The notes: generated by a model not told the origin, from the sequence alone. Positions 47,351-56,155 are shown, counted from the stretch's first letter. The stretch: DNA of 64,000 nt from Profundibacter amoris (GCF_003544895.1 NZ_CP032125.1:2866001-2930000), one strand, 5' to 3'. A program made the numbers and translations.

Positions 47351-48166
47351 CTATTGCTGCAACGCCTTTTGCTCATCCGCCTTTTGCAGCGCAATCGAGC
47401 GTTTCGAGACCAGCGAGGCGGCAATCACCCCGACCGTCACAATCAGGATCATGATCGTGGACAGCGCGTTGATCTCGGGGCTGACCCCAAGGCGCACGGC
47501 GCTGTAGATTTTGATCGGCAAGGTGGTCGAGGACGGCCCCGAGGTAAACGACGCAATCACCAGATCGTCCAGCGACAGGGTAAACGCCAGCAACCAGCCC
47601 GACACCACAGCCGGGGCGATGATCGGCAGGGTGACACTGCGAAAGGCATCAAACGGGGTGCAGCCCAGATCAAGCGCGGCCTCTTCCAGCGACCGGTCAA
47701 AGGTGGCCAACCGCGAGGACACCACCACCGACACATAGCACATCGAAAAGGTGGTATGCGCCAGCACGATCGTGGTCACGCCGCGGTCCATGCCGATGGC
47801 GATGAACAGCAACAACAGCGACAGGCCGGTGATCACTTCGGGCATCACCAGCGGCGCATAGATCATGCCGGAAAACAGCGTGCGCCCGCGAAACCGCCCC
47901 CCGCGCACCATCGCATAGGCCGCCATCGTGCCCAGAACCGCCGCAAGGGACGAGGAAATCACCGCCACCTTCAGCGTGACCCAGGCCGCATTCAGGAAGG
48001 CCTGATTCTGCAACAGTTCACCATACCATTTGGTGGAAAACCCGGCCCAGACCGTCACCAGACGCGATTCATTGAAGCTATAGATGATCAGGATGAGCAT
48101 CGGCAGGTAAAGGAAGGCAAAGCCCAGCGTCAGGGCCGTGGCGTTGAACCAAGTAAAACGGCGCAT
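47351..48166 (-). CDS. potI: Putrescine ABC transporter permease
   Basis: This 271-residue permease has six membrane helices and the BPD-type ATPase-contact loop E-E-A-A-L-D-L-G-C-T-P. It matches PotI in size and layout (N-terminal Y-L-P-M-L-I-L-I-I-Y-S-F-N motif). It is the last gene of a potF-potG-potH-potI unit. Its ATG overlaps the potH stop (TAATG). Confidence 0.9.
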   Translation of the reverse strand: MRRFTWFNATALTLGFAFLYLPMLILIIYSFNESRLVTVWAGFSTKWYGELLQNQAFLNAAWVTLKVAVISSSLAAVLGTMAAYAMVRGGRFRGRTLFSGMIYAPLVMPEVITGLSLLLLFIAIGMDRGVTTIVLAHTTFSMCYVSVVVSSRLATFDRSLEEAALDLGCTPFDAFRSVTLPIIAPAVVSGWLLAFTLSLDDLVIASFTSGPSSTTLPIKIYSAVRLGVSPEINALSTIMILIVTVGVIAASLVSKRSIALQKADEQKALQQ

Positions 48167-49056
48167 TACAGACCCTCCTCGCGTTGCTTTTGTTCATTGC
48201 GCTGGAACAGGATGATCGGGATTACCAGCACCAGCAGCAGGACCACGGCCACGGCAGAGGCCACGGGCCAGTCGCGGTTACTGAAGAACTCCTCCCACAG
48301 TACCTTGCCGATCATCAGGGTTTGTGATCCGCCCAGCAATGAGGGGATGACGAATTCGCCAATCGCCGGAATGAACACCAGAAAACAGCCCGCAATGATG
48401 CCCGGTTTGGACAGTGGCATGGTGACCAGCCAAAACGCCGACAGGCGCGAACAGCCCAGATCTTCGGCCGCTTCCAGCAGGGAATCGTCCAGCTTCTCCA
48501 GCGTCGCGTAAATCGGCAGGATCATGAAGGGCAGATAGGTGTAGACGATGCCGATATAGACGGCGATATTGGTGTTCAGCAGTTTCAGCGGCTCGTCTGT
48601 CAGGCCCGACCACATCAGGATCTGGTTCAGATAGCCTTCGTTGCTGAGGATACCCATCCATGCGTAAATGCGGATCAGAAAGCTGGTCCAGAACGGCAGG
48701 ATCACCAGCATCATCAGGGTCGGACGCCATTCGGTCGGGGCCTTGGCCATGCCGTAAGCGATGGGGAAACCGACCAGCAGGGTGATCAGGGTGGAAACTA
48801 CCGCAATTTTCAGGCTGGACAGATAGGCCTTCCAGTAAAGCGCGTCTTCGGTCAGAAATGTGAAGTTTTCGAAATCCAGTTGGCTAAAGAAATCCTTCAG
48901 CCCCTGCCAGCCCAGCGCAATATCCAGCGTGGGCGTATAAGGCGGGCGTGCAATAGCCGGATCGGACAGCGAGATTTTCAGCACGATCAGAAAGGGTACC
49001 AAAAACAGGGCCAGCAGCCACAGATAGGGAACAGCAATCAGGAAAAGGCGTCGCAT
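48166..49056 (-). CDS. potH: Putrescine ABC transporter permease
   Basis: This 296-residue permease has a first helix with P-Y-L-W-L-L-A-L-F-L-V-P-F, a long periplasmic loop (about residues 30-80), then five helices, and the contact loop E-A-A-E-D-L-G-C-S-R. The order after potG and the PotF-like binding protein supports putrescine import. It lies ten bases after potG. Confidence 0.9.
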   Translation of the reverse strand: MRRLFLIAVPYLWLLALFLVPFLIVLKISLSDPAIARPPYTPTLDIALGWQGLKDFFSQLDFENFTFLTEDALYWKAYLSSLKIAVVSTLITLLVGFPIAYGMAKAPTEWRPTLMMLVILPFWTSFLIRIYAWMGILSNEGYLNQILMWSGLTDEPLKLLNTNIAVYIGIVYTYLPFMILPIYATLEKLDDSLLEAAEDLGCSRLSAFWLVTMPLSKPGIIAGCFLVFIPAIGEFVIPSLLGGSQTLMIGKVLWEEFFSNRDWPVASAVAVVLLLVLVIPIILFQRNEQKQREEGL

Positions 49057-49066
49057 ATCCGCCCCC

Positions 49067-50206
49067 CTATTCTGTCAGGATGACACCGGCGGTGTCGGTC
49101 CATGACAGCCAGACCGGGTCTTCCCATGTGAAACTGCGCCGCGACAGACGGCGGTTGTTTGCGGCCTGCGCCTTGATGATCTGACCGTTTTTCAGCTCGA
49201 CATGATAGGTCGAGATATTCCCAAGATAAGCAATGTCATGCACCCGCCCCTGCACCGCATTGGCGTGGGTTTCGGGGCGTTCGCTGGAAATGGCTACTTT
49301 CTCAGGGCGGATGGCAAAATGGCACGCGGTGCCTTTTGGCAAATCCTCGGCCGCGGTTCCGATGATCGGCACTTCGCCCTCGGCCCAATGGATTTCGGTC
49401 AGCTTGTCGCCCAATGGCTCGGCCTTGCCTTCGATCAGGTTGATTTCACCAATAAAGTCCGCGACGTAAACCGTGTTGGGGTTTTCATACAGGCGGTCCG
49501 GCGTGGCTACCTGAATGATCCGCCCCGCATCCATCACGGCAATGCGCGAGGCAACGGTCATTGCCTCTTCCTGGTCGTGGGTGACGATCACGAATGTGGT
49601 GCCGGTTTTTTCCTGAATATCCATCAGTTCAAACTGGGTTTCCTGCCGCAGCTTTTTGTCCAGAGCGCCCAGAGGCTCATCCAGCAGCAGCAGTTTCGGC
49701 GCCTTGGCCAGAGATCGCGCCAGCGCCACCCGCTGCCGCTGTCCACCGGAAATCTGGTGCGGTTTGCGTTTGCCGAATTGCTCCAGCCTTGTTAAGCGCA
49801 GCATTTCATCCACCCGTCCGGCGATTTCCGATTTCGGCATGTCGGATCTTTTCAGGCCAAAGGCAATGTTTTCGGCTACTGTCAGGTGCGGGAACAGCGC
49901 ATAGGACTGGAACATCATATTGGTGGGGCGTTTGTTGGGGGGCACCGCCGCCATGTCCTGACCGTCCAGCAATATCTGGCCTTCGGTCGGGGTTTCAAAC
50001 CCCGCCAGCATCCGCATCAGGGTGGTTTTACCACAACCCGAGGGGCCGAGCAGGGCGTAGAATTCTTGTCTGTAGATGTTGATGCTGAGGTCATCAATCG
50101 CGGTGAAATCGCCAAACCGTTTGGTGACATTGCGGAACTCGATCAGCGGCTTTTCATCCGCATCTTCCCAAGGCGCAAAAACACCGCTGGCATTGGCATC
50201 ATTCAT
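49067..50206 (-). CDS. potG: Putrescine ABC transporter ATP-binding protein
   Basis: This 379-residue ATPase has Walker A G-P-S-G-C-G-K-T, signature I-S-G-G-Q-R-Q-R and Walker B L-L-L-D-E-P-L-G-A-L-D, followed by the C-terminal TOBE/OB regulatory domain typical of the spermidine/putrescine group. GGGGGG lies six bases before ATG 50206; thirteen codons upstream are open but unsupported. A terminator-like hairpin separates it from potF, so the ATPase and permeases are probably made at a lower level than the binding protein. Confidence 0.92.
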   Translation of the reverse strand: MNDANASGVFAPWEDADEKPLIEFRNVTKRFGDFTAIDDLSINIYRQEFYALLGPSGCGKTTLMRMLAGFETPTEGQILLDGQDMAAVPPNKRPTNMMFQSYALFPHLTVAENIAFGLKRSDMPKSEIAGRVDEMLRLTRLEQFGKRKPHQISGGQRQRVALARSLAKAPKLLLLDEPLGALDKKLRQETQFELMDIQEKTGTTFVIVTHDQEEAMTVASRIAVMDAGRIIQVATPDRLYENPNTVYVADFIGEINLIEGKAEPLGDKLTEIHWAEGEVPIIGTAAEDLPKGTACHFAIRPEKVAISSERPETHANAVQGRVHDIAYLGNISTYHVELKNGQIIKAQAANNRRLSRRSFTWEDPVWLSWTDTAGVILTE

Positions 50207-50220
50207 TGATTTCCCCCCGA

Positions 50221-50260
50221 AAATTAAAACCCCGCACGGGCACATGGCCTATGCGGGGAG
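50221..50260 (-). terminator. Intra-operon terminator/attenuator between potF and potG
   Basis: Read on the minus strand, CCCCGCA pairs with TGCGGGG across a 15-base loop and is followed by TTTTAATTT. The element begins about 15 bases after the potF stop and ends about 15 bases before the potG start. Partial termination here would give excess binding protein, as is usual in ABC import operons. Confidence 0.65.
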
Positions 50261-50275
50261 TATTTGGTCACGGTC

Positions 50276-51361
50276 TTAGATGCCGGATTTTACTTTGGTC
50301 CACAAACGGGTCACAATCCGCTGCACCTTGGGCGCATAAGGCCGTTTGGTGTAAAGGTGCTTCATGGTTTCCTCGTCCGGATAGATCGCCGGATCGGTAA
50401 TCACATCCTCTTCCAGAAACTCTTGCGAGGCCTTGTTACCGTTGGCGTAGTAAACATAGTTCGACGCAGCCGCCGCATTATGTGCATCCATGATGAAATT
50501 CAGGAATTTATGCGCCCCGTCGGGGTTTGGTGCATCCACCGGAATGGCCATCTGGTCAAACCACATCAAGGCGCCTTCTTTCGGGGAATTATAGGCGATT
50601 TCAACGCCGTTGTCCGCCTCGTCAGCGCGGTCACGCGCCTGTAGCACATCACCGGACCAGCCGAAGGCCACGCAGATGTCGCCGTTGGCCAGTGCGTTGA
50701 TATATTCCGAGCTGTGGAATTTCTGCACATAGGGGGCCACGGCTGTCAGAACCGGTCCGGCCTTGGCAATGACATCGGGATCATCCGAATCCGGGTTTTC
50801 GCCCAGATAGGCCAGCGCGGCAGGGATCATTTCCGATGGCGCATCCAGAAAATGCACACCGCATTTTTGCAGTTTTTCCATATTGGCCGGATCGAAAATC
50901 AGCGCGAGCGAGTCAATCGGGGCGTCCTCTCCCAGCGCTTCTTTCACTTTTGCAACATTCACGCCGATACCGGTGGTGCCCCACATATAGTTGATCGAAT
51001 ATTCGTTGCCGGGGTCATACTGTGCTGTGCGTTCCTTGATTACGTCCCACATGTTCACGGCATTGGGCAGCTTGGAATAATCCAGTTTCTGGAAGGCGCC
51101 CGCCTGAATTTGCCGTTGCAGGAATTCAGCCGTCGGCACCACCACATCATAACCCGACCCACCGGCCAGCATTTTCGTTTCCAGCAATTCGTTGGAATCA
51201 AACACATCATAGATCAGCGTGATACCGGTTTCGTCCTGAAACTTGGTCAGCAGGCCTTCGTCGATGTAGTCGGACCAGTTGTAGACATGCACTTCTTCAG
51301 CCATAACCGCGCCCGCCCCAAGGGCCAGCACTGCCGTCATTGTCAGCAAATTCGTTTTCAT
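50276..51361 (-). CDS. potF: Putrescine-binding periplasmic protein
   Basis: This 361-residue exported protein has a signal peptide with cleavage after V-M-A (near residue 21). It follows E. coli PotF closely: Y-N-W-S-D-Y-I-D near the N-terminus, V-F-D-S-N-E-L-L-E-T-K, Y-M-W-G-T-T-G-I-G, F-L-D-A-P-S-E and C-V-A-F-G-W-S-G-D-V. The serine, tryptophan and aspartate residues in these motifs contact the diamine in PotF. I chose ATG 51361, with GGGAG eight bases upstream. The upstream 38 codons are open but contain the leader hairpins and operator. Confidence 0.93.
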   Translation of the reverse strand: MKTNLLTMTAVLALGAGAVMAEEVHVYNWSDYIDEGLLTKFQDETGITLIYDVFDSNELLETKMLAGGSGYDVVVPTAEFLQRQIQAGAFQKLDYSKLPNAVNMWDVIKERTAQYDPGNEYSINYMWGTTGIGVNVAKVKEALGEDAPIDSLALIFDPANMEKLQKCGVHFLDAPSEMIPAALAYLGENPDSDDPDVIAKAGPVLTAVAPYVQKFHSSEYINALANGDICVAFGWSGDVLQARDRADEADNGVEIAYNSPKEGALMWFDQMAIPVDAPNPDGAHKFLNFIMDAHNAAAASNYVYYANGNKASQEFLEEDVITDPAIYPDEETMKHLYTKRPYAPKVQRIVTRLWTKVKSGI

Positions 51362-51369
51362 AGATTGTT

Positions 51370-51398
51370 CTCCCGTTGGTCGGGAGTCGCGGCTCCCG
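51370..51398 (-). promoter_or_regulatory. Alternating hairpins in the potF leader (candidate translational switch)
   Basis: On the minus strand three segments run CGGGAG (51398-51393), CTCCCG (51386-51381) and CGGGAG (51375-51370). The middle one pairs perfectly with either outer one (6 bp, loops of 6 and 5 bases). The third segment contains the potF Shine-Dalgarno GGGAG, eight bases before the ATG. Pairing 1-2 frees it and pairing 2-3 hides it. Whether segment 1 is transcribed depends on the start site, which I cannot fix. Confidence 0.55.
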
Positions 51399-51406
51399 TC
51401 GAAATA

Positions 51407-51416
51407 TTTGATCAAA
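51407..51416. promoter_or_regulatory. TTTGATCAAA palindrome in the potF/gntR divergent region
   Basis: A perfect 10-bp palindrome lies in the potF promoter area, followed by an A-run and TTGACA. A near copy (TTTGATCATA) lies upstream of the aminotransferase gene at 52168. I infer an operator for the adjacent GntR/FCD regulator. Confidence 0.55.
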
Positions 51417-51484
51417 AAAATTGACACAAAGCAATAAAAAGTTTCCACTCGGGTCATTGTTGATACCGTTTCCAAGGGGACAAA

Positions 51485-52138
51485 GTGGATAATTCACCGC
51501 AAAACCTGCCCGTTCACGAGGTCGTCTATCGCCAGATCCGCGAGATGATCCTGCTGGGCGAATTTGCCCCCGGTCAACCGGTCACCATTCAGGGGCTGGT
51601 GCAGGAACTGGGCGTCGGCATGACGCCGGTGCGCGAGGCCATCCGCCGCCTGACCGCCGAAGGGGCACTGGAATTTCAAGGCAACCGGCGGATCATCCTG
51701 CCGCAAATGACACTGGCCCAACTGGATGAAATCGCCTTTGCCCGACTGTCAATCGAACCCCGATTGGCCTATCTGGCGACCAGCCGCATGTCGGGCACGG
51801 ATTATCAAGGGTTATATGACACCGATCAGGCCCTGAACGTGGCGATCGCGAATGGAAATGTCGCGGATTACCTGAAATACAACTACCGGTTTCACCATGA
51901 CCTGTATCAACAGTCCGATGCCCATATCCTGTTGTCGATGTCGGCATCACTCTGGCTGCGAATCGGTCCGTCCTTGAGGGTGGTTCTGGGGCGGTACGGC
52001 ACCGCAAGTCTGCCGGACAAACATCAGGAAGCGTTGCAAGCCATGCGCGATGGCGACCCGCAGGCGGTGGCGCAGGCGATCAAGGAAGACCTGCATCAGG
52101 GACACGAGGCCATCCGCCAATCGCTGGAAAATGCATAA
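51485..52138 (+). CDS. GntR/FCD-family regulator of the putrescine module
   Basis: This 217-residue regulator is a paralogue of the one at 26319-26969: the winged-helix part shares V-Y-R-Q-x-R and M-T-P-x-R-E-A-I-R-R-L, and the FCD domain shares F-H-x-x-L-Y and L-x-L-G-P-type segments. Translation starts at GTG 51485 with AAGGGGA upstream. It is divergent from potF and upstream of a putrescine-type aminotransferase, so control of putrescine uptake and degradation is the likely role. The effector is unknown but may be a polyamine or its breakdown product. Confidence 0.9.
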   Translation: MDNSPQNLPVHEVVYRQIREMILLGEFAPGQPVTIQGLVQELGVGMTPVREAIRRLTAEGALEFQGNRRIILPQMTLAQLDEIAFARLSIEPRLAYLATSRMSGTDYQGLYDTDQALNVAIANGNVADYLKYNYRFHHDLYQQSDAHILLSMSASLWLRIGPSLRVVLGRYGTASLPDKHQEALQAMRDGDPQAVAQAIKEDLHQGHEAIRQSLENA

Positions 52139-52167
52139 ACACAGCAATTCCGTTTGACAGAAAATAA

Positions 52168-52177
52168 TTTGATCATA
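52168..52177. promoter_or_regulatory. TTTGATCATA palindrome-like site before the aminotransferase
   Basis: This site shares TTTGATCA with the palindrome at 51407 and lies about 36-45 bp upstream of the aminotransferase ATG. It is imperfect (TA instead of AA at the end). A common regulator, the GntR/FCD protein between the two sites, is inferred. Confidence 0.45.
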
Positions 52178-52212
52178 TTCTGCATCAAACCCGCTTCATC
52201 AGGAGATGCGCA

Positions 52213-53604
52213 ATGAACATGATCACCAACCACCCGCCCACCAAAGAGCTTCAGGAACTTGATGCAGCGCATCATATGCACCCGTTTACCGCCGGTGCCG
52301 AACTGGCCGCCAAGGGCGCGCGGGTGATCACCTCGGCCAAAGGCGTGACGCTGACGGATTCCGAAGGTGTGGAACTGATGGACGCGATGGCGGGTCTGTG
52401 GTGCGTCAACATCGGCTATGGCCGTCACGAACTGGCCGAAGCCGCCGCACGGCAAATGCGCGAACTGCCCTATTACAACACCTTCTTCCAGACCACCCAT
52501 GTGCCCGCCGTGGCGCTGGCCACCAAACTGGCCGAACTGGTGCCCGGTGATCTGAACCAGGTGTTTTATGGCTGCTCGGGATCGGATGCCAACGACACCA
52601 ACATTCGCCTAGTGCGTCACTACTGGGCCGCCAAGGGCAAGCCCGACAAAAAGGTGATCATATCGCGCAAGAACGCCTATCACGGATCGACCGTTGCCGC
52701 CGCCAGCCTTGGCGGAATGTCGGCGATGCACGCGCAGGGCGGCCTGCCGATCCCCGATATCCACCACATCGATGAGCCCAACTGGTATGCACAGGGCGGC
52801 GATCTGTCGCCCGAGGAATTCGGTCTGGAACGCGCCCGCCAGCTGGAGCAGGCGATTGCCGAAATCGGTGAGGACCGCGTAGCCGCCTTTATCGCCGAGC
52901 CGATTCAGGGTGCGGGCGGGGTGATCATTCCGCCCGAAACCTACTGGCCGGAAATCCAGCGGATTTGCGATGCGCACGAAATCCTGCTGATCGCCGATGA
53001 GGTGATCTGCGGCTTTGGGCGCACCGGCAACTGGTTCGGCTGCGATACCTTCAACATCCGCCCCGATATTATGACCATCGCCAAGGGCTTGTCCTCGGGC
53101 TATGCGCCGATTGGTGGCTCGATGGTGTCGGACGAGGTGGCCGAAGTAATCGCCAACGCCGGTGACTTCAACCACGGTTACACCTATTCCGCCCATCCGG
53201 TCTCGGCCGCCGTGGCGCTGGAAAACCTGCGTATTCTGGAAGAGGAAAAGATCGTCGACACCGTGCGCGATGTGACCGCCCCTTATCTGGCCGAACGCTG
53301 GACCGAACTGGCCGACCACCCGATGATCGGCGAGGCAAAGGTCTGCGGTATGGTCGCATCGGTCGCCATGTCCCCGGACAAAGCCAACCGCGCCCCGTTC
53401 CAGGCGCCCGCCGGCACCATCGGCCTGATGTGCCGTGATCGCTGTTTTGAAAACAAACTGGTGATGCGTCATGTGGGGGACCGGATGATCATCTCGCCAC
53501 CGCTGATCCTGACCAAAGACGACATCGACACACTGATGGACCGCGCTTATCGCTCGATTGACGAGGCCTATCTGCTGGCGAAAAAGGAAGGGCTGTTCAA
53601 GTAG
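52213..53604 (+). CDS. spuC: Putrescine aminotransferase (SpuC-like, class III)
   Basis: This 463-residue class III PLP aminotransferase has H-H-M-H-P-F-T near the N-terminus, the phosphate-binding Y-G-C-S-G-S-D-A-N-D, the cofactor aspartate in I-A-D-E-V-I-C-G-F-G-R-T-G and the Schiff-base lysine in T-I-A-K-G-L-S-S-G-Y. These match putrescine-pyruvate aminotransferases, which form 4-aminobutanal. Related omega-amino-acid transaminases share most motifs, so the exact substrate rests on its position beside potFGHI and the GntR regulator. AGGAG lies before the ATG. Confidence 0.85.
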   Translation: MNMITNHPPTKELQELDAAHHMHPFTAGAELAAKGARVITSAKGVTLTDSEGVELMDAMAGLWCVNIGYGRHELAEAAARQMRELPYYNTFFQTTHVPAVALATKLAELVPGDLNQVFYGCSGSDANDTNIRLVRHYWAAKGKPDKKVIISRKNAYHGSTVAAASLGGMSAMHAQGGLPIPDIHHIDEPNWYAQGGDLSPEEFGLERARQLEQAIAEIGEDRVAAFIAEPIQGAGGVIIPPETYWPEIQRICDAHEILLIADEVICGFGRTGNWFGCDTFNIRPDIMTIAKGLSSGYAPIGGSMVSDEVAEVIANAGDFNHGYTYSAHPVSAAVALENLRILEEEKIVDTVRDVTAPYLAERWTELADHPMIGEAKVCGMVASVAMSPDKANRAPFQAPAGTIGLMCRDRCFENKLVMRHVGDRMIISPPLILTKDDIDTLMDRAYRSIDEAYLLAKKEGLFK

Positions 53605-53607
53605 CGT

Positions 53608-54375
53608 TCAGCCCCGTTCATCAGCGCCCATCCTGCGTTCCAGCCAACGCACAAAGGCGCTGATAATCAACACCAGCAGCAGATATTCGACGATCAGCAG
53701 GGTATAGATTTCCAGCGGCCGGTATTCCGTCACCACCAGTTCATTGGCGCGGCGCGTCAGTTCCTGCATACCGATGACCGAGGCAAAGGCCGACATCTTA
53801 ACGATATAGATGAACTGGTTTGCAAGCGGCGGCAAGATGCGCCGGATCGCCTGGGGCAGGATCACATGGCGCATGTTTTGAGCGTAGGTCAGGCCAATGG
53901 TTTGCCCTGCCTCGACCTGCCCTTTGGGGATCGACTGGATGCCCGCGCGATAGATTTCGGCGGTAAAGGCGCTGTCGGACACCGCCAAGGCGATGATTGC
54001 GCCCCAGAACGGATCAATGCTGATGTGGATCCCCATAGATTTCAGCACCACCGGCAATCCGTAGAACACCCAGAACAACATCGGCAGCAAGGGCACGGCC
54101 CGCACCAGTTCGATATAGATCCGCGACGGGATGCGCAGCCAGCGGCGCGGCGACATGCCGGGCAGGGCCACAATCAGCCCCAGCACCATCGACAGCCCCG
54201 CCGCGATCAGTGACAGCAGGATGGTTGATCCAAACCCGCCCAGCAGGAATTTGATGTTGATCCAGCCCGCTGGCGTTCGCGGGTCAATCACATACCAGCC
54301 CCAGATATTGGACGAACCACAACCCGCGATAAACAGCGTCAGGGATAACAGGAACAGAGTTTTCAATCTCATCAT
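53608..54375 (-). CDS. Amino-acid-type ABC transporter permease with lipobox-like N-terminus
   Basis: This 255-residue HisM/GlnP-family permease has the contact loop E-A-G-Q-T-I-G-L-T-Y near residue 165 and about five helices. The N-terminus is odd: a hydrophobic segment ends in L-F-I-A-G-C-G-S-S, a good lipobox (Cys18), followed by a short periplasmic stretch before the first permease helix. Two adjacent ATGs (54375, 54372) follow GGGGGG; I use the first. It is nine bases after the ATPase gene. It belongs with the divergent binding protein at 55255. Confidence 0.85.
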   Translation of the reverse strand: MMRLKTLFLLSLTLFIAGCGSSNIWGWYVIDPRTPAGWINIKFLLGGFGSTILLSLIAAGLSMVLGLIVALPGMSPRRWLRIPSRIYIELVRAVPLLPMLFWVFYGLPVVLKSMGIHISIDPFWGAIIALAVSDSAFTAEIYRAGIQSIPKGQVEAGQTIGLTYAQNMRHVILPQAIRRILPPLANQFIYIVKMSAFASVIGMQELTRRANELVVTEYRPLEIYTLLIVEYLLLVLIISAFVRWLERRMGADERG

Positions 54376-54383
54376 CTGCCCCC

Positions 54384-55130
54384 CTAATGCTGCAAAATCT
54401 GGTTCAGGAATTTGCGGCAACGCGCGGTTTTGGGCGCGGTAAAGAATTCTTCGGGCGGGGCGGATTCCAGTATCTCGCCCTTGTCCATGAATACCACCCG
54501 GTCGGCGGCCTTGCGGGCGAAACCCATTTCATGGGTCACCACGACCATCGTCATCCCTTCCGTCGCCAGATCAAGGATCACATCCAGAACCTCGGCAATC
54601 ATTTCAGGGTCCAGCGCCGAGGTGGGTTCGTCAAACAGCATCAGTTTGGGTTCCAGGCACAGGCTGCGGGCAATTGCCACCCGCTGTTGCTGCCCGCCCG
54701 ACAGTTGGCCGGGTTTCTTGTCGGCCTGTTCGGGGATGTGCACCCGTTCCAGATAGTGCATCGCGCGGGCTTCGGCCTCGGCCCGTGACAAGCCGCGTGC
54801 CTTGATTGGCCCCAAGGTCAGGTTTTCCAGCACTGTCAGGTGCGGGAACAGGTTGAACTGCTGAAACACCATGCCGATTTCCGCACGCACCTGCGCGATG
54901 CTTGCAGCATCATTGGTCAGTTCAACCCCGTCGACCACAATCCGCCCTGTATCATGCGATTCCAGCCGGTCGATACAGCGCACCAGCGTGGATTTACCCG
55001 AGCCGGACGGCCCGCAAATTACCAGCTTTTCACCAAACGGCACTGTCAGGGTGATGTCCTTCAACGCCTGATATTCACCAAACCATTTACCCACACCGCT
55101 GATTTCAATTGCAACTTCGCCGCCCTGCAT
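54384..55130 (-). CDS. Amino-acid-type ABC transporter ATP-binding protein
   Basis: This 248-residue ATPase of the GlnQ/HisP group has Walker [10 protein letters not shown]-loop [10 protein letters not shown], signature L-S-G-G-Q-Q-Q-R and Walker [13 protein letters not shown]. It pairs with the permease just downstream. The binding-protein gene is divergent, sharing a 124-bp control region with a perfect 14-bp palindrome. The substrate is not determined by the ATPase. Confidence 0.92.
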   Translation of the reverse strand: MQGGEVAIEISGVGKWFGEYQALKDITLTVPFGEKLVICGPSGSGKSTLVRCIDRLESHDTGRIVVDGVELTNDAASIAQVRAEIGMVFQQFNLFPHLTVLENLTLGPIKARGLSRAEAEARAMHYLERVHIPEQADKKPGQLSGGQQQRVAIARSLCLEPKLMLFDEPTSALDPEMIAEVLDVILDLATEGMTMVVVTHEMGFARKAADRVVFMDKGEILESAPPEEFFTAPKTARCRKFLNQILQH

Positions 55131-55174
55131 CCTGCCTGCCCTGCCCGTTTTCCGTTCAACTTATTATTACCTGA

Positions 55175-55188
55175 CCATCTATAGATGG
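55175..55188. promoter_or_regulatory. Perfect 14-bp palindrome in divergent ABC transporter promoter
   Basis: CCATCTATAGATGG is a perfect palindrome between the ATPase gene and the divergent binding-protein gene. Its position suits an operator serving both directions. No regulator gene is adjacent. Confidence 0.5.
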
Positions 55189-55254
55189 AAATAGCCACCA
55201 CCGCGGGCTAAAACAAAAGACCGTTACAACAATAAATTCGCAGGGAACGTTAAG

Positions 55255-56028
55255 ATGAGATTTTTCAGAATATTCGCAATCACAACCTTTTTAACCGCCC
55301 TTCTGGGCCTGCCAGCCACTGCACAATCCGCGCTGAATGACATCCTGTCGTCCGGCACCCTCAAGGTCGGTACAACCGGTGACTGGAACCCGATGTCGGT
55401 GCGTGATCCGGCGACCAACAGCTACAAGGGTTATGACATCGACATCATGACCGAACTGGCCAAGGATCTGGGCGTGGAGCTGGAACTGGTCCCGACCGAC
55501 TGGAAAACACTGGTCAACGGTGTGGTCGCGGGGAATTATCACATCACCGGTTCCGCCTCGATCAGTCCGACGCGGATGAAGGCGGCCGGGTTTTCCGAAA
55601 GCTATCTGTCGGTGCAGATTTTCCCGTTTACAACCGATGACAAACTGGGCCGTTTCGATGGCTGGGCATCCGTGAACGACCCCGGCGTGGTGGTGGCAAC
55701 CACCCTTGGCACCACCTTTGAAAAGCTGGTGAAGGAATGGTTCCCCGATGCGCAAATCAAAGTGGTCGATGCCCCCGCCCGTGGCTATCAAGAGGTTCTG
55801 GCGGGACGCGCCGATGTGTTCATCACATCGAACATCGAAGGCGCGACCCTGATTGCGAAATTCGACAATGTGCACCAGATTGCGGTCGAGCAGCCCAAAT
55901 CACCCACCCCGATCGCGATGATCCTGCCGCAGGACGATCAGGTCTGGATCAACTATGTGAACAACTGGATCAAACTGAAGCAGGCCAAGGGTTTCTTTGC
56001 CCAAACCGCCGAAAAATGGGGTCTTTAG
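55255..56028 (+). CDS. Amino-acid-type ABC transporter substrate-binding protein
   Basis: This 257-residue exported protein has a signal peptide (cleavage after A-T-A, near residue 23) and the family 3 solute-binding fold: L-K-V-G-T-T-G-D-W-N-P near the N-terminus, Y-K-G-Y-D-I-D-I-M-T-E-L-A and G-T-T-F-E-K-L. The opening resembles the cyclohexadienyl dehydratase/arogenate-like subgroup, but I cannot assign a ligand. AGGGA precedes the ATG. It is transcribed away from its ATPase and permease genes. Confidence 0.87.
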   Translation: MRFFRIFAITTFLTALLGLPATAQSALNDILSSGTLKVGTTGDWNPMSVRDPATNSYKGYDIDIMTELAKDLGVELELVPTDWKTLVNGVVAGNYHITGSASISPTRMKAAGFSESYLSVQIFPFTTDDKLGRFDGWASVNDPGVVVATTLGTTFEKLVKEWFPDAQIKVVDAPARGYQEVLAGRADVFITSNIEGATLIAKFDNVHQIAVEQPKSPTPIAMILPQDDQVWINYVNNWIKLKQAKGFFAQTAEKWGL

Positions 56029-56155
56029 AGCATGCCGCACCAAATCGAATTCACTGGCCGGCCCGAACGCATTCGCTTATGCGAACGCTGCCTCGGTCTG
56101 ACCATTGAATGCCCGCGTCCAATCAGGCGCGACACGCTTTAGGCCAAAACCGGCC

